NCBI RefSeq assembly: GCF_027922265.1
Contig: NZ_BSFI01000008.1
Coordinates: 388,001 to 452,000, forward strand
Reading direction: 5' to 3'
Origin: Hansschlegelia plantiphila
GTDB lineage: Bacteria; Pseudomonadota; Alphaproteobacteria; Rhizobiales; Methylopilaceae
DNA length: 64,000 nucleotides
Shown one piece after another: positions 1-11,275 of the stretch; within the stretch, counting starts at the first letter, position 1; every line of letters begins with the position of its first letter. Under the pieces are notes generated by a model that had not been told where the DNA came from, made no database searches, and saw nothing but the letters and a program-made list of their open reading frames with translations. The position numbers and the translations under genes are program-made.

Positions 1-1
1 C

Positions 2-2425
<2,424 letters not shown>

Positions 2426-2522
2426 GGCGGCCGATCACGTCCTTGGGCGTCACCCTGATGTGAGTGGCGCCTAGGGCGCCGCCTCCCCACAATACCGGCA
2501 CCGCAGTCCCGAGCTTGTTCTG

Positions 2523-3308
2523 ATGCGTCTCGCTTTCCTCGCTTCCGCAGTCGTCGCCCTAGTCGCCGCCCCCGCGGCGGCGCAGGAGGCGCCTCCGCGC
2601 GGCGTCGTCGAGCTGTTCACCAGCCAGGGCTGTTCGTCCTGCCCGCCTGCCGACAGGCTGGCGAACGAGTTGTCCCACGACCGCCGCACCCTCGTGCTGA
2701 CGCTGCCGGTCGACTATTGGGATTATCTCGGCTGGAAGGACACGCTGGCGAGCCCCGGCAACACCGCCCGTCAGCAGGCCTATTCGCGCGCCCGCGGCGA
2801 TCGCAAGGTCTACACCCCGCAGATCGTGGTGAACGGCGGCGAAGCCACGGTCGGCGGCGACGGACCGGCGGTGCTGGGCGCCCTCGCCCGCGCCGAGAGC
2901 GCGGGCGGTCTGGCGCTGCCCGTGTCGGTCTCCGTCGAGGACGGCCGCATCGAGGTCTCGGTTGCGGCGCTCCGCCGCAAGATCGAGACGACGCACGCCG
3001 AGGTCTGGGTGTTCGCGCTGGAGCGCGAGCGCACCGTTCAGATCGGCCGCGGCGAGAACGCCGGCCGCATGGCGACCTATGCGAATGTCGTCCGCCACAT
3101 GACGCGCCTCGGCGCATGGGACGGCGCGCCGGCCAAGTTCGAGATCGCAGCCGACGAGGTGCTGCAGCCCGAGAACGACGGCGTCGCGGTCCTGGTGCAG
3201 TCCGGCACCGGCGGACAGCCGGGCCCGATCCTCGGCGCCGCGCAAGCCGACCCGCCGCGCTTCGGCGCGGCGACCACGGCCGCTCAGCTCGCCCGCGAGC
3301 CGTTTTGA
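2523..3308 (+). CDS. DUF1223 family secreted thioredoxin-like protein
   Basis: 261 residues with an N-terminal signal peptide (hydrophobic to about residue 20, ending AAAQE). The body matches the DUF1223 family: VELFTSQGCSSCPPAD near residues 30-45 carries a CxxC pair (CSSC) like that of thioredoxin folds, and VDYWDYLGWKD and YTPQIVVNG follow. Predicted to be periplasmic; the biochemical role of DUF1223 proteins is not established. The stop codon overlaps the TTG start of the next gene by four bases (TTGA), so the two are probably translationally coupled. Confidence 0.85.
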   Translation: MRLAFLASAVVALVAAPAAAQEAPPRGVVELFTSQGCSSCPPADRLANELSHDRRTLVLTLPVDYWDYLGWKDTLASPGNTARQQAYSRARGDRKVYTPQIVVNGGEATVGGDGPAVLGALARAESAGGLALPVSVSVEDGRIEVSVAALRRKIETTHAEVWVFALERERTVQIGRGENAGRMATYANVVRHMTRLGAWDGAPAKFEIAADEVLQPENDGVAVLVQSGTGGQPGPILGAAQADPPRFGAATTAAQLAREPF

Positions 3309-4312
3309 TCCTTCTCCGCGCCGCGACGGCGCTCATCGCCGCCTGCCTGCTCGCAGCCTCGCCCGCGGCTGCGGCCGGTCATCCGTCCTATGGTCCCGAA
3401 CTCGAGGGCTTCGACTACCCTTACGAGGTCAAGCGCTTCGCCTTCGCCTCGCAGGGCGAGCAGCTCTCGATGGCCTATCTCGACGTGGCGCCCGAGAAGC
3501 CGAATGGCCGGACGGTCGTGCTGCTCCACGGCAAGAACTTCTGCGCGGCGACCTTTGAAGGCGTGATCGGGACGCTGGCGAAGGCGGGCTACCGTGTGGT
3601 GGCCGTCGACCAGATCGGCTTCTGCAAATCCTCGAAGCCCGCGGGCTACCAGTTCAGCTTCGGGCAGCTCGCCGCGAACACGCATGCGCTGCTGGAGGGC
3701 CTTGGCGTCGGGCGCGCCACGATCCTCGGCCATTCGATGGGCGGCATGCTCGCCGCGCGCTACGCGCTGACCTACCCGGCGGCGACCGAACAGCTCGTGA
3801 TGGTGAACCCGCTCGGGCTGGAGGACTGGAAGGCCGAAGGCGTGCCCTACGCCACGATCGACCAGCTTTATCAGAGCGAACTCAAGACGACCTACGACAC
3901 GGTCCGCGCCTACCAGCTGAAGTTCTATTACGACGGACGATGGAAGCCGGAATACGATCGCTGGGCTGAGATGAACGCCGGGCTCTACACCGGCTCGGGC
4001 CGCGAGCAGGTCGCCTGGATCGGAGCGCGCACCTCCGAGATGATCTACACGCAGCCGGTGGTCTACGAATTCCCGAAGATCGAGGTCCCGACCACCCTGA
4101 TGATCGGCCAGACCGACCGGACCGCGCCCGGCGCGAACCGCGCTCCGGCGGAGATCGCCAAGCGGCTCGGCGATTATCCCGCGCTGGGCAGGCGCGCCGC
4201 GGCGGCGATCCCCGGCGCGAAGCTCGTCGAGTTTCCCGGCCTCGGCCATGCGCCGCAGGTCGAGGATCCCGCAGCCTTCGACGCCGCGCTGCTGAAGGCG
4301 CTCGACCGGTGA
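3305..4312 (+). CDS. Secreted alpha/beta hydrolase
   Basis: 335 residues from a TTG start that overlaps the stop of the DUF1223 gene. No ATG or GTG gives a complete signal peptide, whereas TTG yields a clean one (hydrophobic segment about residues 2-20, ending AAAAG). The alpha/beta hydrolase fold is shown by VVLLHGKNF (oxyanion loop, about residue 68), the nucleophile elbow GHSMGGMLA (about 142-150) and a C-terminal GLGHAPQVEDP carrying the catalytic His. Substrate is unknown; related proteins include epoxide hydrolase- and peroxidase-like members. Likely a two-gene periplasmic operon with the upstream gene. Confidence 0.82.
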   Translation: MILLRAATALIAACLLAASPAAAAGHPSYGPELEGFDYPYEVKRFAFASQGEQLSMAYLDVAPEKPNGRTVVLLHGKNFCAATFEGVIGTLAKAGYRVVAVDQIGFCKSSKPAGYQFSFGQLAANTHALLEGLGVGRATILGHSMGGMLAARYALTYPAATEQLVMVNPLGLEDWKAEGVPYATIDQLYQSELKTTYDTVRAYQLKFYYDGRWKPEYDRWAEMNAGLYTGSGREQVAWIGARTSEMIYTQPVVYEFPKIEVPTTLMIGQTDRTAPGANRAPAEIAKRLGDYPALGRRAAAAIPGAKLVEFPGLGHAPQVEDPAAFDAALLKALDR

Positions 4313-4372
4313 CCCCCGCTTGCGCCCTGCGCCCTCGTCCGCGATCATGACCGGAGCGACGCTGGAGGCGGG

Positions 4373-4741
4373 ATGACCGACGAGCAGCCCATACGCCTGG
4401 TGCCCCGGAACGCGCAGGCCTCTGCGCAAGCGACCACCGGGGGGGACGTCTCCTTCGACAGCCGCGAACTCGGCGCGATCCTCGCGCTTTACGGGCGCAT
4501 GGTCGCCGCAGGCGAATGGCGCGACTACGCGATCGATTTTCTCAAGGATCAGGCGGTGTTTTCGGTGTTCAGCCGGGCGAGCGAGGCGCCGCTCTACCGC
4601 ATCGAGAAGACGCCGCGGCTCGCCCGCCGGCAAGGCGCCTACGCGGTCGTCACCACGACAGGACTGATCCTCAAGCGCGGCCACGAGCTGCCGCGCGTGC
4701 TCGACGTGCTGGACCGCAAGCTGCGCCTCGTCACGACCTGA
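4373..4741 (+). CDS. DUF2794 domain protein
   Basis: 122 residues, cytoplasmic, no signal or membrane segment. The sequence from about residue 27 to the end (FDSREL, ILALYGRMVAAGEWRDYA, FLKDQAVFSVF, YRIEKTPRLARRQGAY, LILKRGHEL) is the alphaproteobacterial DUF2794 signature. Function unknown. It starts 60 bases after the hydrolase and points toward leuD on the other strand, with only 13 bases between the two stops. The GC-rich upstream stretch shows GGAGGCGGG just before the ATG, a usable ribosome-binding site. Confidence 0.88.
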   Translation: MTDEQPIRLVPRNAQASAQATTGGDVSFDSRELGAILALYGRMVAAGEWRDYAIDFLKDQAVFSVFSRASEAPLYRIEKTPRLARRQGAYAVVTTTGLILKRGHELPRVLDVLDRKLRLVTT

Positions 4742-4754
4742 GGCTGCGGCCTCT

Positions 4755-5360
4755 TCAGGCCCAGGGGCGGTCGGCCGCGAGCCTGGTCTCGAAACCCTTG
4801 ATCTCGTCGGCTCTCTGCATCGTCAGGCCGATATCGTCGAGCCCCTCGAGCAGGCAGCGCTTACGGAACGGGTCGATCTCGAAATGCACCGTGCCGCCGT
4901 CCGGCCCGCTGATCGACTGCGCCTCGAGGTCGATCGTCAGCCGCGCGTTCGAGCCGCGCTCTGCGTCGTCCAACAGTTTGGCGTGGTCTTCCGGCGAGAC
5001 GACAATCGGCAGTATGCCGTTCTTGAAGCAGTTGTTGTAGAAGATGTCGGCGAAGGAGGTCGAGATCACGCAACGGATGCCCTTGTCGAGGAGCGCCCAT
5101 GGCGCATGCTCGCGCGAAGAGCCGCAGCCGAAATTGTCCCCGGCGACAAGAATCTCCGCATTGGCGTAGGCGGGCTTGTTCAGCACGAAATCCGGATTTT
5201 CGCTGCCGTCCTCGTTATAACGAAGCTCGGAGAACAGTCCCGCGCCCAGACCCGTCCGCTTGATGGTCTTCAGGTACTGTTTCGGGATGATCATGTCGGT
5301 GTCGATATTGATCATCGGCAGCGGGGCGGCTACTCCGGTCAGCGTATTGAACTTCTGCAT
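4755..5360 (-). CDS. leuD: 3-isopropylmalate dehydratase small subunit
   Basis: 201 residues, the usual length for LeuD. With LeuC it isomerises 2-isopropylmalate to 3-isopropylmalate in leucine synthesis. Hallmarks are [16 protein letters not shown] (about residues 17-32) and the swivelling-domain loop [17 protein letters not shown] (about 70-86). The frame stays open far upstream, but the ATG at 5360 has a strong AGGAGA eight bases before it and gives the family N-terminus MQKFNTLTG. No leuC or leuB is present in the window, so leuD stands alone here. Confidence 0.96.
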   Translation of the reverse strand: MQKFNTLTGVAAPLPMINIDTDMIIPKQYLKTIKRTGLGAGLFSELRYNEDGSENPDFVLNKPAYANAEILVAGDNFGCGSSREHAPWALLDKGIRCVISTSFADIFYNNCFKNGILPIVVSPEDHAKLLDDAERGSNARLTIDLEAQSISGPDGGTVHFEIDPFRKRCLLEGLDDIGLTMQRADEIKGFETRLAADRPWA

Positions 5361-5480
5361 CTTCTTTCTCCTAGCGCCGGTGTCATGCTCCTGCCGGAAA
5401 CTGGGGTCAAGCCGCGGGCGCGCTTGCCTCCGCATCGATAGAGACCAAGCGACCCACGCATCCTGAGGCGCCTTCCCAGC

Positions 5481-6212
5481 ATGATCTTCTCCGTCCACAT
5501 CCCGAAGACCGCCGGCACCAGCTTCCGCAACGCGCTCAAGGAACGGTACGGCGAAAAGCTCGCCTGCTTCTATGGGGCGAACGATCCGGCCACCCATCCG
5601 CTGCTCAGGGTGCGACGCAACGCTCTCGCGTCCCGCATCCCCGCGCTCGAGGATGCAGGCGTCGAGGTTCTGCACGGCCATTACCCGCTGTCGCTGGTGA
5701 AGTCCGCGATCGTCGACCCCTCGCGCCAGGTCATCACCTGGGTGCGCGACCCGATCGACAGGGTCGTGTCGCATTACTCCTTCATCAAGGAGCGCCCGAC
5801 GAAATGGGCGTTCGATCAGGAGATCAAGTCGGGCCAGCTCTCGTTGCTCGCCTTCGCAAAGAAGCGGGCCATCCGGAACATTGCGACGCGCTATCTCTCG
5901 GGCTTCTCGCCGGATGAGCTTGCCTTCGTCGGCGTCAGCGAGCGCTTCGAGCTGGGGCTCGCGCTGCTGTTCGGTGACGAGGCGCCCCACCTCTCCCGGC
6001 GCTACAACGCGATCGACGCGCGCGTTCCGGTCACGCCCCGGGAACTGGGGCGGCTTCACTCCTTCAACGTCGCCGACATCGAGCTTTACGGAGAGGCGAC
6101 GCGGCTGATGATCGACCGCGTCACGGCGGCCAAGGGCATCGTCATGCCGCCGCGCCCGGTTCTCGCGGGCACCGGGGTCGTGCGGCGCCTGATCCGTAAG
6201 GCCGCGCTCTGA
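5481..6212 (+). CDS. Sulfotransferase family protein
   Basis: 243 residues. [10 protein letters not shown] at residues 6-15 resembles the 5'-phosphosulfate-binding loop of sulfotransferases, and [15 protein letters not shown] (about 89-103) the 3'-phosphate-binding R..S motif, so PAPS-dependent sulfation of a carbohydrate or other acceptor is the likely activity. No membrane anchor is seen. It diverges from leuD with 120 bases between, but I see no convincing Shine-Dalgarno. The acceptor cannot be read from the sequence, and no sulfate-activation or polysaccharide genes are adjacent. Confidence 0.75.
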   Translation: MIFSVHIPKTAGTSFRNALKERYGEKLACFYGANDPATHPLLRVRRNALASRIPALEDAGVEVLHGHYPLSLVKSAIVDPSRQVITWVRDPIDRVVSHYSFIKERPTKWAFDQEIKSGQLSLLAFAKKRAIRNIATRYLSGFSPDELAFVGVSERFELGLALLFGDEAPHLSRRYNAIDARVPVTPRELGRLHSFNVADIELYGEATRLMIDRVTAAKGIVMPPRPVLAGTGVVRRLIRKAAL

Positions 6213-6216
6213 GCGC

Positions 6217-6750
6217 TCACCTCAGGGGATAGGCGGCCTCCACGACATAGGGACCGCCGCCTACCGAATCGCGCGACGAGAACAGCACGAAGCGCTCCGC
6301 CCGGAACGACAGCCGCGCCGGGCCGCCCCGCAGGCCAAGATATTCGGCGACGGCGCGCGAAGAACTGTCGCGCAATCTGGCGAGCGTGACGTGAGGCGTG
6401 AACTTGCGACGCTCGGCGGCGAGCCCGGCGCGGCGGATCAGACGCTCCTGCTCGGCCTGCAGTTCGATGAGGGCCGGCGACGGCGCGATCCTGGCGTAAA
6501 GCGCCCGTGGCCGTTCGCCGCCGAACGCGTCGAGCGTGTCGATCACGACGTCGAACGGCGCTTTCCTCACCTTGCCGAGCAGATAGGCCGCCTCCTGCGC
6601 CGTCTCCTCGTCGATGTCGCCGAGGAAGCGCAGCGTCACATGGTAGTTCTCGACGTCGATCCAGCGGGCCCCGCTGAGCCCTCCGCGATAGGCGCCGAGC
6701 GCGGACCCGACCTCGTCGGGCACTTCGATTGCGGTGAACAGCCGCGGCAC
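6217..6750 (-). CDS. thpR: RNA 2',3'-cyclic phosphodiesterase
   Basis: 177 residues from a GTG at 6750, chosen because GGGAG lies eight bases upstream and the protein then begins at the conserved [10 protein letters not shown]. The open frame extends to an ATG at 6807, which would add 19 unconserved residues. The two 2H-phosphoesterase motifs are HVTLRFLG (His37) and PHVTLARL (His120), the catalytic pair that opens 2',3'-cyclic phosphates or joins 2'-5' RNA ends. Ends four bases from the convergent sulfotransferase. Confidence 0.9.
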   Translation of the reverse strand: MPRLFTAIEVPDEVGSALGAYRGGLSGARWIDVENYHVTLRFLGDIDEETAQEAAYLLGKVRKAPFDVVIDTLDAFGGERPRALYARIAPSPALIELQAEQERLIRRAGLAAERRKFTPHVTLARLRDSSSRAVAEYLGLRGGPARLSFRAERFVLFSSRDSVGGGPYVVEAAYPLR

Positions 6751-6891
6751 GCGAGCACTCCCGTGAAGCTCGACGTCCACGAGAGAACGGCGGGCTACGA
6801 ACATCAAGGCGCGATGCGCGCGACGCCGACGATCTCCCCAGCAAGTTCGGCGTTCGGCCGTCGCGCCATGCGAAATGGAGGGCCGCTCAGG

Positions 6892-7575
6892 TCAGCCGCG
6901 CTTCGATTCGATCCGGTCGAGGAAGCTCTCGACCGTCGGCAGCATGCGTCCGACGATCACGTCCACTCCCCGCGGATTGGGGTGAACGCCGTCGGGCTGG
7001 TTGAGCGATCGGTCGCCGGCGACCCCGTCGAGGAAGAACGGATAGAGCACCAGTCCCCGTTCGGACGCGAGATCCGGGTAGATCGCCTCGAAAGCCTCGG
7101 CGTAGTCCGGCCCGAGGTTCCGCAACGCCTTCATGCCCGCGACCATCGTCGGAATCTTGCGCTGGCCCAGCCGGTCGAGGATGCGGGTCATGGCCTCGCG
7201 GGTGACCTTGGGGTCGACGCCGCGCAGCATGTCGTTGGCGCCGAGTTCGACGATCACGCCTTCGGTCCCGTCCGGGATGGACCAGTCGAGACGGTCCGCG
7301 CCGCCGGTCGAGGTGTCGCCGGAGACGCCGGCGTTCGCGATTGCGACGTCGCGCCCCGCAGCGCGGAGCGCCGCCTGCAGCTTGGGCGTAAAGCCGTCCT
7401 GCGCCGGAAGCCCATAGCCCGCGGTCAGGCTGTCGCCGAACGCCACCAGCCTGATCGGACCGGAGGCGGCCCGCCCCGGCCGGATCATCACGCTTGCGAG
7501 AGCGACGGCTCCGCCGGCCAGCGCGGCGCGCCGCGACGGGTGGCGCGTTGGACTTTCGTCGCTATATCCGACCAC
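6892..7575 (-). CDS. tesA: Arylesterase / lysophospholipase, GDSL family, probably Tat-exported
   Basis: 227 residues from the GTG at 7575, which has GAGGAG six bases upstream. An in-frame ATG at 7617 is the alternative and would overlap the start of the divergent ABC gene. The N-terminus holds a twin-arginine motif SRRAALAGG (residues 14-22) before a hydrophobic stretch, so Tat export is likely. SGNH-hydrolase blocks are present: FGDSL with Ser49, GVSGDTS, GAND with Asn114, and DGVHPN with Asp195 and His198. Divergent from the YbbA/YbbP-like transporter genes, an arrangement also seen in E. coli (tesA-ybbA). Confidence 0.9.
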   Translation of the reverse strand: MVGYSDESPTRHPSRRAALAGGAVALASVMIRPGRAASGPIRLVAFGDSLTAGYGLPAQDGFTPKLQAALRAAGRDVAIANAGVSGDTSTGGADRLDWSIPDGTEGVIVELGANDMLRGVDPKVTREAMTRILDRLGQRKIPTMVAGMKALRNLGPDYAEAFEAIYPDLASERGLVLYPFFLDGVAGDRSLNQPDGVHPNPRGVDVIVGRMLPTVESFLDRIESKRG

Positions 7576-7615
7576 GCGGCGCTCCTCGCCGTCAGCGTGA
7601 GAGATCTGGACCTTC

Positions 7616-8299
7616 ATGGCGGCGGTGGAACTCCAAGGCGTCGATCTGGCGCTCGGGCAAGGTGCCGCGCGCGTCCATATCCTGAAGGGCGTAAGCCTCC
7701 TTATCGAGCGGGGCGAGACGGTGGGCCTCGTCGGTCCCTCGGGTTCGGGCAAGTCCACGCTCCTGATGACGATCGCCGGCCTCGAAAGGCCGGATTCCGG
7801 CACGGTCCGCGCGCTCGACCAGGATCTGACCCGCCTCGACGAGGATGGGCTGGCGCGCTTCCGCGGCAGGAACATAGGAGTGGTGTTCCAGTCCTTCCAT
7901 CTCATCCCGACGATGACGGCGCTCGAGAACGTCGCGACGCCGCTCGAGCTTGCGGGCGCCCCCGACGCTTTCGAGCGGGCGCGGGCGGAGCTCGCTGCGG
8001 TGGGGCTCGCCGACCGCGCGTCGCATCGGCCGGCCGAGCTTTCCGGCGGCGAGCAGCAGCGCGTCGCTCTCGCCCGCGCGCTGGTCGCGCGGCCTGAAAT
8101 CCTGGTCGCCGACGAGCCGACCGGAAATCTCGACGAGGCGACGGGCAAGCAGATCGCCGATCTGCTGTTCGCCAAGAGCGCTGAGCGAGGCGCCACGCTG
8201 GTGATCGTGACCCACGACCCCAGCCTGGCGGCCCGTTGCGGCCGCACCATCCGGTTGCGGTCGGGCCGCATCGAGACCACGACGGAAGCTGCGGCGTGA
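7616..8299 (+). CDS. ybbA: ABC transporter ATP-binding protein, YbbA/LolD type
   Basis: 227 residues. Walker A GPSGSGKST (40-48), signature LSGGEQQ (142-148), Walker B ILVADEP (162-168) and a late H-loop VTHDP are all intact. It belongs to the MacB/LolD/YbbA class that drives FtsX-type permeases, and the next gene is such a permease. Its ATG lies only 40 bases from the preferred tesA start and overlaps the alternative tesA ATG within CATG, so the two divergent promoters must lie close to or inside the neighbouring coding regions. Confidence 0.92.
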   Translation: MAAVELQGVDLALGQGAARVHILKGVSLLIERGETVGLVGPSGSGKSTLLMTIAGLERPDSGTVRALDQDLTRLDEDGLARFRGRNIGVVFQSFHLIPTMTALENVATPLELAGAPDAFERARAELAAVGLADRASHRPAELSGGEQQRVALARALVARPEILVADEPTGNLDEATGKQIADLLFAKSAERGATLVIVTHDPSLAARCGRTIRLRSGRIETTTEAAA

Positions 8300-8379
8300 C
8301 GGCTTCGCGCACGCCCCCTCGCCGGCGGCCTCTCTTATCCGCAATGGCTGACGCCGCCTCGATCGGGAGCGTCTGAGCA

Positions 8380-10998
8380 TTGGCGTCTCCTCGCGTTCCA
8401 GCGTCCTCGTCTCTGCCCCATGCAGGGGCGGCCACACCTAAACCGATAGGCGCTCCATCCGGCGGACGCGTCATCCTGCGCCTCGCCGCCCGCGAACTGC
8501 GGGCGGGCGGGCGGGGCTTCACCGTGTTCCTGCTCTGCCTTGCTCTCGGGGTCGCGGCGATTGCGGGAGTGGGCTCGCTTGCGCGCGGACTGACCGAAGG
8601 CCTCGCCCGCGAGGGTCGCACCATCCTCGGCGGAGACGCCGCCTTTTCCCTGACGCCGAACGAAGCGACGCCCGCCGCGCGCGCGACGCTCGACGCCAAG
8701 GGCCGCGTCTCGGAGGTCGCGACATTGCGTTCGATGGCGCGCGCAGCCTCCGGCGACGCGGCGCTGGTCGAGCTTAAGGCGGTCGACGGCGCCTGGCCGC
8801 TGGTGGGCGCAGCGACGCTCGATCCGGCTTTGTCGCTGGGAGACGCGCTTGCAGAGAAAGACGGCGTCTGGGGCGCCGTGGCGGACCCCGCTTTGCTCGC
8901 GCGGCTCGACCTCAAGCTCGGCGACCGCTTCAGGATCGGCTCGCTCCAGTTCGAGGCCCGCGCCAGGCTCACCGCCGAGCCCGACCGACTTTCGGAAGGC
9001 GTCGGCTTCGGTCCACGCGTGGTGATCGGCGAGGCGGCGTTGCGCGCCTCCGGCCTCGTGCAGCCCGGCAGCCTGGTGAAGTGGACCTACCGGCTCGTCC
9101 TGCCCGACGGCGCGCGCGGCGACGCGGCGGTTGCGGACACAATCGCGGCCGTCGAGCGCGAGGCGCCGGACTCAGCTTTCGACGCGCGCTCGCGGCTGAA
9201 CGCGGCGCCGCAGCTCGAGCGCAATGTCGGCCGCTTCACGCAGTTCCTGACCATCATCGGCCTCGCGGCTCTCGTGGTGGGAGGCGTCGGCGTCGCGAAC
9301 GCCGTCTCCGCCTTCGTGGACCGCAAGCGCGAGACGATCGCCGTGCTGAAGAGCCTCGGCGCGTCGGGCGGAACCGTATTTCTCATCCATCTCGCGCAAG
9401 TCGCGGCGCTCGGGGCGCTTGGCATCGCCGTCGGGCTCGTCGTCGGCGCGTCGCTGCCCTTCGTCGCGATCGCCGCGCTGAAGGATGTCGTGCCGCTGCC
9501 GCTCGCGCCGTCGATCTATCCGCGCGAGCTTGGCCTCGCCGCGGCTTACGGCGCCCTCGCGGCGCTCGCCTTCGCGTTCTGGCCGCTCGGCCGGGCGCAT
9601 GACGTGCCGGTCGCGGCGCTGTTCCGCGAGCATGTCGCGCCGGAGCGGCGTCTGCCGCGGTTCGGCTATATCGCGGCGACCGCGGCGCTGGCGGCGGGGC
9701 TCGCAGGTCTCGCCGTATTCGCGGCCTACGATCGGCGGATCGCGACGATCTTCGTCGGCGCGACGCTCGCCACCTTCGTGGCGTTGCGCCTTGTCGCCTG
9801 GGCCATCATGAAGCTCGCCGCCCGCGCGCCCCGGCCGCGCCGGACCGAATTGCGGTTGGCTCTCGCCAACGTCCATCGGCCAGGCGCGCTGACGCCGTCC
9901 GTCGTCCTGTCGCTCGGCTTGGGGCTCGTTCTGATGGTCACGCTGACGCTGATCGATTCGTCGATCCGCCAGCAGCTTTCGAACGAGCTGCCGGCGCGCG
10001 CGCCCTCGTTCTTCTTCCTCGACATCCCGAGGGCCGACCGCGAGGCGTTCGCCGGCCTCATCCGCTCGAAAGCGCCGGAGGCCAAGCTCGAAAGCGTTCC
10101 GATGCTCCGGGGGTCGTTCGTGTCGATCAAGGGCGCTCCGCCGGACGAGGCGTCGATCAATCCGGAGTCGCGATGGGCGCTGAAGGGTGACCGCGGCGTG
10201 ACCTTCGCGGACGCCGTGCCGGAAGGCTCACGGGTGGTCGAGGGAGAATGGTGGACGCCGGATTACGCCGGCGCCCCTCTGGTGTCGTTCGACCGCAAGC
10301 TGGGCAAGGCGCTGGGGCTTTCGATCGGCGACGAGATCGGCGTCAACGTGCTCGGCCGCACCATAACCGCGAAGGTGGCGAACTTCCGCGAGATCGCCTG
10401 GGAGACCATCGGCATCAATTTCTTCATGGTGTTCTCCCCGAACACCTTCGCCGGCGCACCGTACATGAACCTCGCCACTGTCACATTCCCGGGCGGAGGC
10501 GGGGATGCGCAGGAGTTCGCACTGATGCGCGACGCCACCAAGGCGTTTCCCTCGATCACCGCTATCCGGGTGAAGGACGCGCTGACATCGATCAGCGCGG
10601 TGGTCGGCAACCTCGCCATCGCGATCCGGGTCGCAAGCGGCGTGACGCTGGTCGCGAGCGTGCTGGTGCTGGCCGGCGCGCTCGCCGCCGGCCACCGTCG
10701 GCGTGTCTACGAGGCGGTGATTCTGAAGACGCTCGGCGCCACGCGGAAGCGGCTTCTCGCCGCGTTCGCCGCAGAGTACGCGCTGCTCGGCGCCATCACT
10801 GCGGTCTTCGGCCTCGCCGTCGGCTCGGTCGCCGCCTGGGGCGTGACGGTCGGGATCATGGGGATCGATTTCGCGTTCGACCCGGTCGGCGCAGGAATCG
10901 CGGCCCTCGGCGCGCTCGCGCTCACCATAGCGCTCGGGCTGGTCGGCACCTGGCGGGTGCTGGGCGAGAAGCCCGCCCGTCACCTGCGGAGCATGTGA
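8380..10998 (+). CDS. ybbP: FtsX-family ABC transporter permease, YbbP type
   Basis: 872 residues; two FtsX halves, each with a long periplasmic domain between transmembrane segments. Segments are near residues 46-65, 285-310, 330-360 and 385-410, a middle pair near 430-470 and 505-530, and three at the C-terminus (about 745-865). The start is a TTG at 8380 with GGGAG ten bases upstream; an ATG at 8344 in the same frame hits a stop after eleven codons. The protein probably works with the upstream ATPase in envelope lipid or lipoprotein handling, but the substrate is not known. Confidence 0.88.
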   Translation: MASPRVPASSSLPHAGAATPKPIGAPSGGRVILRLAARELRAGGRGFTVFLLCLALGVAAIAGVGSLARGLTEGLAREGRTILGGDAAFSLTPNEATPAARATLDAKGRVSEVATLRSMARAASGDAALVELKAVDGAWPLVGAATLDPALSLGDALAEKDGVWGAVADPALLARLDLKLGDRFRIGSLQFEARARLTAEPDRLSEGVGFGPRVVIGEAALRASGLVQPGSLVKWTYRLVLPDGARGDAAVADTIAAVEREAPDSAFDARSRLNAAPQLERNVGRFTQFLTIIGLAALVVGGVGVANAVSAFVDRKRETIAVLKSLGASGGTVFLIHLAQVAALGALGIAVGLVVGASLPFVAIAALKDVVPLPLAPSIYPRELGLAAAYGALAALAFAFWPLGRAHDVPVAALFREHVAPERRLPRFGYIAATAALAAGLAGLAVFAAYDRRIATIFVGATLATFVALRLVAWAIMKLAARAPRPRRTELRLALANVHRPGALTPSVVLSLGLGLVLMVTLTLIDSSIRQQLSNELPARAPSFFFLDIPRADREAFAGLIRSKAPEAKLESVPMLRGSFVSIKGAPPDEASINPESRWALKGDRGVTFADAVPEGSRVVEGEWWTPDYAGAPLVSFDRKLGKALGLSIGDEIGVNVLGRTITAKVANFREIAWETIGINFFMVFSPNTFAGAPYMNLATVTFPGGGGDAQEFALMRDATKAFPSITAIRVKDALTSISAVVGNLAIAIRVASGVTLVASVLVLAGALAAGHRRRVYEAVILKTLGATRKRLLAAFAAEYALLGAITAVFGLAVGSVAAWGVTVGIMGIDFAFDPVGAGIAALGALALTIALGLVGTWRVLGEKPARHLRSM

Positions 10999-11016
10999 GC
11001 CGTCGGCCGGACAAGT

Positions 11017-11060
11017 AAAAAGGCGCCGCGCCGAAGATACCGACGCGCCGCCTTTGTTTT
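11017..11060. terminator. Bidirectional terminator between ybbP and the 27-residue ORF
   Basis: An imperfect GC-rich hairpin (AAAGGCG... pairing with ...CGCCTTT, with a small internal bulge) is flanked by an A-run on the left and GTTTT on the right, so it can act on both converging transcripts. Confidence 0.65.
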
Positions 11061-11078
11061 CCGAGCTGCGAAGTCGGC

Positions 11079-11162
11079 TTAGTGGAAGACGCCGAGCAGC
11101 CAGAGAACCAGAATGATCGGCAGCGGAATGCCGATCAGCCAGAGAAGTCCACCCTTAAGCAT
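11079..11162 (-). CDS. 27-residue hydrophobic single-pass membrane peptide
   Basis: Too short for ordinary gene calling but well supported: ATG at 11162, stop TAA at 11079-11081, and GGGAGG six bases upstream of the start. The product begins MLKGGLLW, contains one hydrophobic helix with two prolines (IGIPLPIILVLWLLG) and ends GVFH. It is preceded by an exact GGAAC-N16-CGTT promoter and followed by a terminator, so it is a complete one-gene unit. Similar tiny peptides are, from memory, common and unannotated in Rhizobiales. Function unknown; a stress-induced membrane modulator is a reasonable guess. Confidence 0.78.
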   Translation of the reverse strand: MLKGGLLWLIGIPLPIILVLWLLGVFH

Positions 11163-11191
11163 CAGTCGCCTCCCATTTTCATCGGCGACTC

Positions 11192-11216
11192 AACGCTGTG
11201 CCTAGGAAAGGGTTCC
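11192..11216 (-). promoter_or_regulatory. EcfG-type general stress promoter for the 27-residue peptide
   Basis: Read on the minus strand: GGAAC (11216-11212), a 16-base spacer and CGTT (11195-11192), an exact match to the alphaproteobacterial EcfG consensus GGAAC-N16/17-CGTT. A start site near 11185 would leave a leader of about 23 bases containing the Shine-Dalgarno. Confidence 0.75.
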
Positions 11217-11275
11217 GATCGCGCGGCCGTGATCGCGAAAAATGGCGAGGGCGTCCATCGGGTATGTCAGAGCCT

